The notes under the pieces are model-generated. The model searched no databases. It saw only the letters and a program-made list of their open reading frames with translations, and was not told the origin of the DNA. Positions 33,901 to 44,973 of a stretch of DNA of 64,000 bases are shown here, piece by piece (within the stretch, counting starts at the first letter, position 1; every line of letters starts with the position of its first letter). The stretch is taken from positions 248,001-312,000 of the forward strand of contig BRXU01000053.1 in NCBI GenBank assembly GCA_030267565.1. The letters run 5' to 3'. A program made the position numbers and the translations under genes. This DNA comes from Pleodorina starrii (taxonomy: Eukaryota; Chlorophyta; Chlorophyceae; Chlamydomonadales; Volvocaceae).

Positions 33901-35849
33901 CGGCGGTGGTGGCGGCGGTGGCAGCGGAGGCTCTGTCCTCGTTGTGTGCCGTCGGCGTGTGGGCGCGCCGCGTGCGCAGTTGGTCGAGAGTGCCGCGTGT
34001 GCAGTCATTGACGGCGTGTCAGCGGCTGCGTCGCCGCCGCCGCCGCCCGCTGCCTCGCCTTCGCCGGGCGGCGGTCGGCGCGCCGGGCCCCACCGCTTCT
34101 CGACGGGAGGGAGAAAGGGGAAGGGAGGTAGCGAGGCCGATGCGGCGGCGGGCGATGCGATGCGGGGGGCGATGCGCTCCTACAGCGACCCTACAGAGTA
34201 CTGCGGGGCGTCGGAGACTCTCGCCGGCGGTGTCCGTCCGGCCGTCCGGCCGGGGTTACGATGCGATGTGTCGCCGCCACCGCTGTTGCCGCCGCCGCCG
34301 CGCAGCAGCAGCCGCAGCCGCCAGGACGGGTCGCGGCCAGGGAGCAAACCCTCGTGTCTGGGTCGGTGAGATGTACATGTCGTCAAGTACGGTTCTACGG
34401 TGGCTCATTTAGACGCATTCTTTGGCATGATGGGTAACATGAAAACGACGGGTGGACGACGGGTGGGCAGGACGTGTTTCGCTTGTTGATCTCTGCGGGT
34501 CGCATTGATGTTATACGACATCTGTACGAAAGCTGCATGTGGATCTTATGGCGGCTCGGCGGGTTCTTGGTATGCGTTGTTTGTTTTCGGTCCCGCAGGA
34601 CCCTCCCTTGACAACGTAATTAAGACCACCGCTTGAGGGACTGCGTGAGGGACATGGCGGGCGCGGGGGAGGGGGAGGGGGAGGGGGGCGCGCCTTTGGG
34701 CACACAGCGTGGGGGGCGTGGCGCGACGTGACGCAGAGTCGATCACAACCGTGGTCGTCCTGTTGTTGATCTGGTGAAGGGCGTCGGTAAGGCGGCGTTG
34801 GGCGCAGAGCGGGCTTGCGGGACCTCGCTCCAGTCCAATTCCAACAACAGGAAGGAGGCGGAGCGGGCGGCCGCGCTCGCTCGCCTTCCCTCCGAGGCAT
34901 GGTTGCGTGGCCTGTGGAGCCTGTGGGGGGAAGGGGCGACGCCCTTTCGGGAGATATGGAAAGTGCGGACAGACTGCGGTGGGTACTGGGTAGACGGCAT
35001 CCCTTGCCTTTGGATTTGTACGGTGCCGTACTGTGCCGTACCGTACCATGCGGTCTGACGGCACAGTTTCGAGCGCAACGTCCCGTGTGCGTGAAGGGCT
35101 TGTGGGTGCGTGTTGTGGGTGCGGCAGTGCCATGCATGAGAAATGAGCAAAGGGAGCCGCAGACCGAGCGCACATGCCGGCCGTCCCGTCCCGCTCCCCC
35201 CCCCCTGGTGTGCTTGTGTGTCGGTCTCTGCAAGGGGTTTGCGCTTTTGACGGGTTGTGGACAGCCACAACGTTTGGCAGCTTGGCGGCAAGAGCCTACC
35301 AGCCATGTGGTGTACATGAGTCGTTTCAGTGGGGCGGAGGGGGGTTGGCCCGGCGGGTTGGGCTGGGTTGGGTCCACGAGCAGCTCGTCCGCAGGCGCTG
35401 TACGGCGGTCTGTGCCGTTTCCATCTTGCGGACGGGCCTGCGGCGGGGAGAGCGGTCTCGCACACTGCGCAATCTCTTGCTGCACTCGGCAGGCATGCAG
35501 TGCAGTGCGGTGCTGTGCACGAATGCCGTACGTGTTCACACAAAGGCGTCATTTGTCAGGACGCGAGAGGATGGTGTACGGCAAAATATTATGGTGGGAT
35601 CGATTTGTCACACGCGCGTGACGGTGCATCAGAATCTGCGGGTCGGAATCCGTCACTCGAGGGGGGGTGGGGTGTATTCACGTGTAGGCCGGAGCCCGCA
35701 TAAACGGTAACATACCAGAAGGGGGGCCTCGCTCCAGGGGTGGGTGTGTTTATCGGTGTGCCCCCCCTCGGTTGTACAACATCGCCTCTGTAATATCTGG
35801 CTGGTTCCGGAGCCTGTGTGATGGATGTGATGACGCGCATGAAGGGTTT
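30924..35849. other. long region without a confident gene
   Basis: About 4.9 kb. 31,480-31,515 has a direct repeat (CCCGGTCATGAGGTGA twice). 32,700-33,010 is GT-rich, with a GTC/GTG triplet patch near 32,905-32,935. 33,640-34,370 is very GC-rich with all three plus frames open over long stretches; none shows a domain. 34,660-34,690 has G-rich tandem words. 35,010-35,060 has clustered GCCGTAC words. Undetected short exons are possible. Confidence 0.3.
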
Positions 35850-36598
35850 CTTTCTACCGTAGTTTGGGGGGGCTCCATTTGGCTCCAGATGGGCTCCGGA
35901 ACCAGGTGAGGCGGGAAAAGAGCCAAGGGACCAGCAGCTGCTGACCGTGCTCTGCGCTGCAGGTGAGGTGAGGTGACAGGTGAGGCGAACGCGGCAAAGA
36001 AGGGCGCATTCAGACGACCACAGACCGCAAGAGTCACCCGACCACAGCAGCAGCAAACGAGTGGAGCCTCCCCCGGGGAGGGGGACGGGGAAAGACTCCA
36101 GAGGGGCTCACAGAAATGTCACGGCGCCGTACGTTGCAGGAAGGGGGTCAGGGCCTCGCTCATGCCGAAGTACGCAAGCCAAGCACGAAGCCGCCATTTG
36201 TCTCTTTGGCTCTTCCTTGCTTCCTTCCTCCCTTCCATCCTTGCTTGCTTGCGGTTGGCGGGTTGGGCACTCGAATGACTGAATGACTGAACGATTTTAC
36301 AGTGCACCGCCAGAAGCCAGGAGGAGGAGGATCACCGCCCCCTTCACCAGCAGTCCCCACCGCACCCGACACCGCTGCGGCCGAGGGAAGAGGGAAGCCC
36401 CCCATCCCGGGGGCAGCCACCCAGGGCTCCCCTGTTCGCCGTGCACCACCCAACTCGACTACGAGCGTGCGGGCCACCGACTGGATGGAGGGGGGGGGGG
36501 ACAGCTCGAAGGCACTATATTTCGAACCGCTCACGGAGGGCTCCTGGTTTCGGAGCCCCCTGCCCTGGAAGCCCCCAGTCCAGTCCACTGTCCGCAGG
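35850..36598 (+). CDS. candidate exons of an unidentified gene
   Basis: The segment from about 36302 to 36598 is bounded by a TTTTACAG acceptor and a CAG|GTACGG donor and is open throughout, encoding a Pro/Ala-rich part followed by less biased sequence (ATDWMEGGGDSSKALYFEPL, then WFRSPLPW). Upstream, a segment ending near 35960 at CTGCAG|GTGAGG could encode DQQLLTVLCAA. I cannot place a start, an end or a function. A real but unresolved plus-strand gene is the likeliest reading; word A at 36924-36960 could then be in its next intron. Confidence 0.3.
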
Positions 36599-36923
36599 TA
36601 CGGTAGAGAGATGTGACTGGGGTGTACAGATCAGCAAAAGGCTCCTGGTGATCCTTCCTGGTCGGTCAACAATGGACACACACGTACACATTACCCGGAG
36701 AGTATCATGCGTATCGGGTATGCTCACGCCCACCCCCACCCCCACTGGAAGGATGCTGGAAGGATGCTGAAGGGATACTGACGCCAATACTCGACCATCA
36801 GCAGCGCAGCATCGGCCTTTCGTTTCATCACCAAAACACAACGTGTACGACATATGTGTACAACGGAACACATGAATCACCGCCTGGATCACCGATCACC
36901 CCTCCCCCTCCGAGCCGCCGCCA

Positions 36924-36960
36924 CTCCTTCGCTGCGGTTTCGTCTTTATTATTATCCCAC
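36924..36960 (+). repeat. intron word A, copy 5
   Basis: CTCCTTCGCTGCGGTTTC, then GTCTTTATTATTATCCCACC, then a C-rich stretch and a CCCCAAG that could be an acceptor near 37060. Confidence 0.55.
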
Positions 36961-37549
36961 CCCCCGGGCCCTTACGCATGAAAGGCAGCGGGCCAGATCC
37001 GCCGGCCCACCCCATCCCACCCCACCCCGCTGTCGCACCCTCCCCAATCCCCAAGTCCCCATGTCTCGACACGCAAATAAATGGCGACTAACAAGAAGCG
37101 TCGCCGGTCGCCTATCGCCGGTCGCAGTGTCAGGTGTCACCATCGCCATGCGCCCCGCCCCGCCCCGCCCCGTCCGTCAACGCGAGGGCAAGACCCGGAG
37201 CTCCTGCCTGGCTAGGTCCTAGGTGCCCCACGAGCTCCTGAGATGCGCGCATATGTAGCTACCGTATGTTGTACAAATGGACAGGAAATGGACGTAGATA
37301 CTACTACCGTAATCGGACCAGGAGACCACCGTGCAGCGCTCGCCGTGAAGAGAGGTGGTTTGGCGACGCCAGGCCCACCGCGTCCGTCCCCCAACTGAGT
37401 GCATGGATGCACTTGGGAGCGCCGACCCACGGGTCGGTCGCCAAGGTCGCACGCCGACCCATGGGTCACGAGCAGCTGTAGTACTGTACACTGCCTGTGC
37501 GGCAGCGGCAGCGCGCGCCACCAGCGGCGGGAGCTGCCGGGGGCCACAC

Positions 37550-37655
37550 GCCGACCCGGAAGGGGTCACACCCTCACATGCCGACCCGGAAGGGGTCACA
37601 CGGGGCCCACACACCGACCCGGAAAAGGGGTCACACCTCACACGCCGACCCATGG
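37550..37655. repeat. imperfect tandem repeat (about 30 bp unit)
   Basis: Three to four units of CCGACCCGGAAGGGGTCACA with variable spacers, just beyond the stop of the minus-strand gene. Confidence 0.7.
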
Positions 37656-37675
37656 GTTAGTCGTGGTCATTGGTT

Positions 37676-39004
37676 TCACGCCTCCACCAGGCTCGGCTCG
37701 TACAGATCCGGCGCCTCGAAGCCCATCAGGTTGAGCAGAGTGGCGGCGACGTTGGCCAGACCCCCCTCGGGGAGATCCCTCCGAAACCGAACCCGATCCG
37801 GCAGCCCCGAGCCGCCGATGAGCGCCGGCACGGGGCCGTTGGTGTGGCCCGGGTACGGCAGCGGCCGGCCGTCGTCGTCGTACAGTGGGCATCCCCACTT
37901 GTCACGCTACGAGGCGACGGCAGCGCAAAGGGGCAAGGCGCGCGTGGGAGAGAGGGTTTTAGGATTGGGTTTTAGGGTTTTGGGGGATAGTACGGGATGT
38001 CCGGAATGGTATTATGTATGGACATGGACATGCAGCAAACACAGCAGCGGCGCAACGGGGGCCAAGGGGCGTGGAGCAAAGCGGTGGACCCGACGGAAGG
38101 ACGGCCTCTCAGACACCCCTTACCTGGACCATATCGTCGGCGTTGCCGTGGTCTGACGTCATCATCCACCTGCCGTTGACCGAGTCAACGGCCTCCAGCA
38201 GCTCCCGTACGGCAGCGTCCACGGCCTCGCATGCACGTACGGTGGCCGCCAGGTCGCCTGACCGGGTATTTGGCCGGGCAGGGGACGGAGGAACGGATGG
38301 AGCCCAGGTGTATGCGGCGGAGTGTACGGCGGTGTACGGCAGACACCCTCCCCTTCCCCTTCTTCCCTTCCCCCCTTCCCTCCCCGGTCAGTCTGCCGCT
38401 CGCTTGTGTTTTATTTCCCTTCCCTCTTCCACCTGCCCCCTTCCACCTTCCCCGCCCAACACGACACTTTTGCGCTCCCAACCGATCCGAGGCCAGAAAC
38501 GTTGGTTTCGCCTAAAAACAACTGTTTCCCCCAAACAACAGCGAAACAGCGGGCCCGGCAGCAGGCCCAGCAGCAGCAGCAGCTCGCGCAAACCGCCAAA
38601 GTCATTTTAAACCCAACCCAACCCGCCCCCAACCCCCACCCACCCACCCACCCACCCACCCTACCCGTGTGCGCCGCCAGGTCGGGGTCCGCCAATACAA
38701 CCCGGATCAGCCGAACCTCCCCCTCCCGCCGCCCGTGTGGCTGCCCCCCCCTCCCGGCCGTGTCCCCGCCGGTTTGGAGCCCTCCCTGGAGTATGGCCGC
38801 CTTCACGGCCGCCGCCACCTGGGAGGCCCGAGGGGAGGGGAGCCCGCCCGGCAGGACCTGGTCCGAGGGGATCTGGGGGCAGAGGAGGGCGGTGAAAATG
38901 AATGAGCGGGTAAATGGGATTTGTGGATGGGACGAGCCGATGAGGTGGTGCGAGACGCGGCCGGGCACAGCAACCGTAACAGCAACCGTAACAACCGTAA
39001 CAAT

Positions 39005-39039
<35 letters not shown>

Positions 39040-42000
39040 AGCAACAGCGACATCGACATCGGCACCAGCACAGGTTGCCGTAGCTGCCATACATTCATTG
39101 TCACATGAATGACCCTAAATCCCAGCCGCGCCCACCCCCCCACACCCAACCACCAACCACCAACCAGACAACCACCCAACCGCCTCCTGCACTGACACCT
39201 CCCCCTCCATTTCCGCACACAAGCCGTACCACGAGCTGCTCGTCCAAGCCGTCGTTGTCATCGCCGTACAATGTGCCCGACCGGCATCCATTCCACACAA
39301 ACGTCAGGTGGCCCACGGCGGCCGCCTCCCCCGCCGCCAAGCTGCGCACTCCGTTGGCCGCCAGAAAGCGGGGCAGCAGCGTCTGGCTCCGGAACCGCGG
39401 CGGCGGGACCAGCACGTGGTACGGCAGGGGGCGGGCGGGGGAGGTGTCGTACCGGGTGAGGCCCACCACCCGGAGGTCCTGTCGGGGGGAGGGTTGGGAG
39501 CGGGAGGAGGTGGGGAAAACACACACACACACGGTGAACAAGACGCGGGGAGCGTGGGGGGTGGGGATACGAGGACCGGGGTTAGGGAGGGGGACGAGGT
39601 GTGGGAGTGAAATGCGTCATTGGTACGGGTTGACCTGGGTTGACAGCAACAACCGTTCTGATAAAACAGATGACAGGCTGGGAGTAGTAGTACCGGTACA
39701 CTGTACGGCTGCCGTAATGCAGTACACCGTACCTTGGGCACTCGCCCCCGGTCGAACGCGTCGAACTGACCCTCGGCCGCCTCCAACGCGCGAACGAAGC
39801 CCACCATCCGATCAGCTCGGAAGTTGAACAGCAGTACAGAGTCGCCATCACAAATAGGGCCCACGGGAACGGGCGCCCGGGCGGCGGCGGCGGCTCGCCG
39901 GCGGCGGCGCCGCCGCCGGCGACGGCGGCGGCCGCCCTCATCGTCGTCGTCGTTGTCGTCACTGTACCCCTCATCGTCCTCGTCCTCAACACCATCGTCG
40001 TCTTCGTCCTCATCGCTGTAACCATCTTCATCTTCATCTTCGTCGGAGTCATCCTCCTCCTCGTCGTCCTCCTCCCTCCGCGGGGCCTCCACGATCACAA
40101 AGGGCTCCAGCTGTTGGTCCGATACGGGGGCGGCTTCGGAGCCCTGACGGCGGGGGCGGGGGGAGGGGGGGGTAAGGGGTGTATGTATAATGAAGGCGAA
40201 ACCGCGGCGGGGTAGGGTGGGGTAAGGTGGGTGGGGGTTTCGAGCGCAGAGGACCGGCCGACCCCCCAGCTGTCCCCATGAAGTCCCCTGGCCAGCCATG
40301 ATGGGGGTGGGGTGGGGTGTGTGTGTGTGTTGGGCCGGGGGACAAGGCGGTAGGGAGTGGGAGGGTTGGGGAGTGCGGCGAAGGACACGACGGTGCATGC
40401 TTCTTTGTCTCATTGCACGTCCCCACCCCCCTGGGCGCGCATCGCCACCTCCACCTCGAGCCTCCACACCGCACTGCACCGCACCGCCCCACACCCCCTG
40501 CCTGCGACCCATCCCCTCACTCCCCTCCTCCAGGCTTACTCACCTACCGACCCACCGACCCACGGGTCCACCGACCCACCGACCCAGCCACCCACCCGCA
40601 ACTTGATGACGGCAGTGAGCAGGTCCGTGAACTTGTGCGGTGCCGTACCCAACACGTGCGCCTCCCAACCTCGCTTCACCACCGACCAATCGCACTGCGG
40701 AGGAAGGGGGCAGCGGGCAGGCAGGAGGCAGGCAGCAGTAGGCAGGCAGGAGGAGGCAGGCGGCAGTAGGCAGGCAGGAGGCAGGCAGGAGGCAGGCGGC
40801 AGTAGGCAGGCGGCAGTAGGCAGGCAGGAGGCAGTAGGCAGTAGGCAGGCGGCAGGCGGCAGTAGGCAGTAGGCAGGCAGTAGGCAGGCAGGAGGCAGGA
40901 GGCAGGCAGGAGGCAGTAGGCAGGCGGCAGTAGGCAGGCAGGAGGCAGTAGGCAGGCGGCAGTAGGCAGGCAGGAGGCAGTAGGCAGGCGGCAGTAGGCA
41001 GGCAGGAGGCAGTAGGCAGGCGGCAGTAGGCAGGCGGCAGGCGGCAGTAGGCAGGCGGCAGTAGGCAGGCGGCAGTAGGCAGGCGGCAGTAGGCAGGCGG
41101 CAGTAGGCAGGCGGCAGTAGGCAGGCGGCAGTAGGCAGGCAGTAGGCAGTAGGCAGGCGGCAGTAGGCAGGCAGTAGGCAGTAGGCAGGCGGCAGTAGGC
41201 AGGCGGCAGTAGGCAGGCGGCAGTAGGCAGGCAGTAGGCAGGCAGTAGGCAGGCAGGAGGAGGCAGGCGGCAGGCAGGCGGCAGTAGGCAGGCGGCAGTA
41301 GGCAGGCGGCAGTAGGCAGGCGGCAGTAGGCAGGCGGCAGTAGGCAGGCAGGAGGCAGGAGGCAGGCGGCAGTAGGCAGGCAGGAGGCAGTAGGCAGGCT
41401 GCAGTAGGCAGGCGGCAGTAGGCAGGCGGCAGTAGGCAGTAGGCAGGCGGCAGTAGGCAGGCGGCAGTAGGCAGGCGGCAGTAGGCAGGCGGCAGTAGGC
41501 AGGCGGCAGTAGGCAGGCGGCAGGCGGCAGTAGGCAGTAGGCAGGCAGGAGGCAGGCAGGAGGCAGTAGGCAGGCGGCAGTAGGCAGGCAGGAGGCAGTA
41601 GGCAGGCGGCAGTAGGCAGGCAGGAGGCAGTAGGCAGGCGGCAGTAGGCAGGCAGGCGGCAGTAGGCAGGCGGCAGTAGGCAGGCGGCAGGCGGCAGTAG
41701 GCAGGCGGCAGTAGGCAGGCGGCAGTAGGCAGGCGGCAGTAGGCAGGCGGCAGTAGGCAGGCGGCAGTAGGCAGGCGGCAGTAGGCAGGCAGGAGGCAGT
41801 AGGCAGGCGGCAGTAGGCAGGCAGGAGGCAGTAGGCAGGCGGCAGTAGGCAGGCGGCAGTAGGCAGGCGGCAGTAGGCAGGCAGTAGGCAGGCAGTAGGC
41901 AGGCAGGAGGAGGCAGGCGGCAGGCAGGCGGCAGTAGGCAGGCGGCAGTAGGCAGGCGGCAGTAGGCAGGCGGCAGTAGGCAGGCGGCAGTAGGCAGGCA

Positions 42001-43905
42001 GGAGGCAGTAGGCAGGCGGCAGTAGGCAGGCAGGAGGCAGTAGGCAGGCTGCAGTAGGCAGGCGGCAGTAGGCAGGCGGCAGTAGGCAGGCGGCAGTAGG
42101 CAGGCGGCAGTAGGCAGGCGGCAGTAGGCAGGCGGCAGTAGGCAGGCGGCAGTAGGCAGGCGGCAGTAGGCAGGCGGCAGTAGGCAGGCGGCAGTAGGCA
42201 GGCGGCAGTAGGCAGGCAGGAGGCAGGCAGGAGGCAGGCAGGAGGCAGGCAGAAGGCAGGCAGGCGGCAGTAGGCAGGCGGCAGTAGGCAGGCATTAGGC
42301 AGGCGGCAGTAGGCAGGCAGGAGGCCGGCAGGAGGCAGGAGGCAGGCGGCAGGAGGCAGGCGGCAGTAGGCAGGCGGCAGTAGGCAGGCAGTAGGCAGGC
42401 GGCAGTAGGCAGGCAGGAGGCAGTAGGCAGGCGGCAGTAGGCAGGCGGCAGTAGGCAGGCGGCAGTAGGCAGGCAGGAGGCAGTAGGCAGGCGGCAGTAG
42501 GCAGGCAGGAGGCAGTAGGCAGGCGGCAGTAGGCAGGCAGGCGGCAGTAGGCAGGCGGCAGTAGGCAGGCGGCAGGCGGCAGTAGGCAGGCGGCAGTAGG
42601 CAGGCGGCAGTAGGCAGGCGGCAGTAGGCAGGCGGCAGTAGGCAGGCGGCAGTAGGCAGGCGGCAGTAGGCAGGCAGGAGGCAGTAGGCAGGCGGCAGTA
42701 GGCAGGCAGGAGGCAGTAGGCAGGCGGCAGTAGGCAGGCGGCAGTAGGCAGGCGGCAGTAGGCAGGCAGTAGGCAGGCAGTAGGCAGGCAGGAGGAGGCA
42801 GGCGGCAGGCAGGCGGCAGTAGGCAGGCGGCAGTAGGCAGGCGGCAGTAGGCAGGCGGCAGTAGGCAGGCGGCAGTAGGCAGGCAGGAGGCAGTAGGCAG
42901 GCGGCAGTAGGCAGGCAGGAGGCAGTAGGCAGGCTGCAGTAGGCAGGCGGCAGTAGGCAGGCGGCAGTAGGCAGGCGGCAGTAGGCAGGCGGCAGTAGGC
43001 AGGCGGCAGTAGGCAGGCGGCAGTAGGCAGGCGGCAGTAGGCAGGCGGCAGTAGGCAGGCGGCAGTAGGCAGGCGGCAGTAGGCAGGCGGCAGTAGGCAG
43101 GCAGGAGGCAGGCAGGAGGCAGGCAGGAGGCAGGCAGAAGGCAGGCAGGCGGCAGTAGGCAGGCGGCAGTAGGCAGGCAGTAGGCAGGCGGCAGTAGGCA
43201 GGCAGGAGGCCGGCAGGAGGCAGGAGGCAGGCGGCAGGAGGCAGGCGGCAGTAGGCAGGCGGCAGTAGGCAGGCAGTAGGCAGGCGGCAGTAGGCAGGCA
43301 GGAGGCAGTAGGCAGGCGGCAGTAGGCAGGCGGCAGTAGGCAGGCGGCAGTAGGCAGGCGGCAGTAGGCAGGCGGCAGTAGGCAGGCAGGAGGCAGGAGG
43401 CAGGCGGCAGTAGGCAGGCAGGAGGCAGTAGGCAGGCGGCAGTAGGCAGGCGGCAGGAGCAGGGGCGGCGACGGCGGCGTGAGTCAAAGCGGCAGGCAGC
43501 GGGTGCGGTGGCCAGGTCGCTCTGAGCGTCCTCACATGGGGGCAGCGTGTACGGCAATGCTGTACGACAATACGACAACGCCGACGTCGCCCGTACCGCA
43601 GACGTCGTACCTACCTCATACCGGTCCATGGTGACGCGCGCCCGGCCGCCGCCACTGGCGATGCGCACATCCAGTCCCGACCACTGCGCGCGCAGCTCCG
43701 CCAGCAGCCCCTCCACCTCATCCACCAACACTACCGACCCGCCGTCGGGGCCGTCGCGGCCGTCAAGCAGCAGGTGCAGCCGCAGCCGCCGCCAGCCACA
43801 CGGGCGAGCCGGCGCCGCCGCCGCGGCGGCGCCGCGCAACAGCGCCGCCAGATGCCGTACATGCGAGTGGACGCCGCCGTCGGAGAGGAGGCCGATCAGG
43901 TGGAG

Positions 43906-43955
<50 letters not shown>

Positions 43956-44751
43956 GGAGGTGGCGCCATCCGGCACTGCGGAAGGCGGCGCCGCTGGCCA
44001 GTGCCGCGTCGACCAGGGCGGACGACTGCGGCAGCGCCCGGCCGCAAGCGAGAGTGAGGTGGCTCGCCTCGCCGTGCGCGGCGCCGGCGGCGCCGGCGGC
44101 TGGGCCCTCCGCCATCGCCGCCGCCGCAGCCGCTGGCGGCGGCAGGCCGACGGCGGCGCCGTGCGCGCGCAGCGTGCGGAAGCGGCCGGTGGCGGCGGCG
44201 GCGGCGCGCGCGGCGTCGAGCGCGGGCGTGGCGGCGGCGCGGAAGGCGTTGTGGCGGTCGCCGCCGCCGCCGCTGGCGGAGGCGGAAAAGCCGCCGCCGG
44301 CGGGGGCGGCGGCGGTGTCCGCTACGCCGCTGAGCATTATGAGCAGCAGGGGTCCGTCGGGGGGTGGGATGGTGGGGTGGGGCGGCAGCGTGTAGTCGAG
44401 GTCGGGGTCCTGTACGGCACCGTGGGGGTGGGGGGGAAAGGGGGGTGTGGAGGGGAGGCCGAGGAGAGGGCATGTGTGTTTTGGGATGTAGGGTGAAGGG
44501 GAGGGCGGCTGGTGCTGCCGAGAGCGGGAGTGGGGAGAGCCAACCCCTAGGAGGTTTGGCGGCCGGGAGGATACAGAGGAAGGGATTCGAGGACCCGAAG
44601 GAGACAGGGGATATACAAAAAGTGGTCCAAGGCGGGACGGGGGAGGGTCAAGGAGGGACGGAGGAGGGACGGACCGAGAGGTGGAAGCGGAAGGGGCGGC
44701 GACGGGGCCGGGCCCCGAGGGCTCCCGAGGGTATCCATTCCCGGGCGACAT
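37676..44751 (-). CDS. plant-type phosphoglycerate mutase homologue, probable pseudoenzyme
   Basis: Exons in order: 44751(or 44409)-43615, 40694-40596, 40143-39733, 39478-39230, 38872-38665, 38257-38124 and 37906-37676, all in phase. The product follows plant cofactor-independent phosphoglycerate mutase from end to end: [96 protein letters not shown] and [15 protein letters not shown]. Two key sites differ. DGWG near the start is SGVA, losing a metal-binding Asp. NSEVGH is HGEASH after a 15-residue Ala/Gly insertion, losing the Ser that carries the phosphoryl group. The second-site D-H pair (SDHGN) and the Asp and His of the other site remain. Exon 40143-39733 carries a roughly 75-residue acidic run plus twelve Arg inside the linker strand. 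Intron 40695-43614 is a minisatellite. The start is uncertain: the frame is open to an ATG at 44751, but an acceptor at 44410 would put the true start in an upstream exon. Confidence 0.85.
39001..39040. repeat. (AAC)n trinucleotide repeat
   Basis: About twelve AAC triplets in an intron of the phosphoglycerate mutase-like gene, next to CAACCGTAA repeats at 38970-39000. Confidence 0.85.
40722..43455. repeat. 2.7-kb degenerate minisatellite filling an intron
   Basis: Built from a 14-bp unit close to GGCGGCAGTAGGCA, with GGCAGGAGGCA and GGCAGTAGGCA variants. Higher-order structure is visible. Landmark variants recur 885 bp apart: GCAGAAGG at 42250 and 43135, GAGGCCGG at 42321 and 43206, GGAGGAGG at 41906 and 42791. 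An older copy of the last lies 650 bp earlier (41256). It occupies nearly all of the intron between 40694 and 43615. Confidence 0.95.
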
Positions 44752-44973
44752 CCATTCCGCTCCCCCCCCTTCCCTGTCGGGTCCCCCGGACTCACCAGCC
44801 AGCCCTACGAGTCCAACCCCCCTACCGAGTACCGACTACCGAGCTACCGACCCCCTGTCCCTCAGCCCACCGCAGGCCCCGACCCAGCCATATACCGGTG
44901 CCCGCCCCCGGCCCCCGCCCTGCATCCCCCCTCCGCGCCCTTGCTGACCTTACGAAACCCCGAGAACGGGAGA

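Larger units (their letters stand above)
36599..37675. other. intergenic or intronic, no confident exon
   Basis: Holds word A copy 5 (36924-36960). It ends in the 3' flank of the phosphoglycerate mutase-like gene, with a local repeat at 37550-37650 built on CCGACCCGGAAGGGGTCACA. Confidence 0.35.

Noticed and set aside
33384..34412. 342-codon plus-strand frame and an overlapping 240-codon one.
   Set aside because: Three frames are open over much of the same GC-rich stretch and none shows a domain or clear codon preference; kept only as an unresolved region.
40536..43535. 999-codon minus-strand frame rich in Leu, Pro, Cys and Ala, plus another 539-codon frame over the same repeat.
   Set aside because: It is translation of the 14-bp minisatellite, which has no stop in several frames. 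Flanking mutase exons join in phase across it, so it is intronic.
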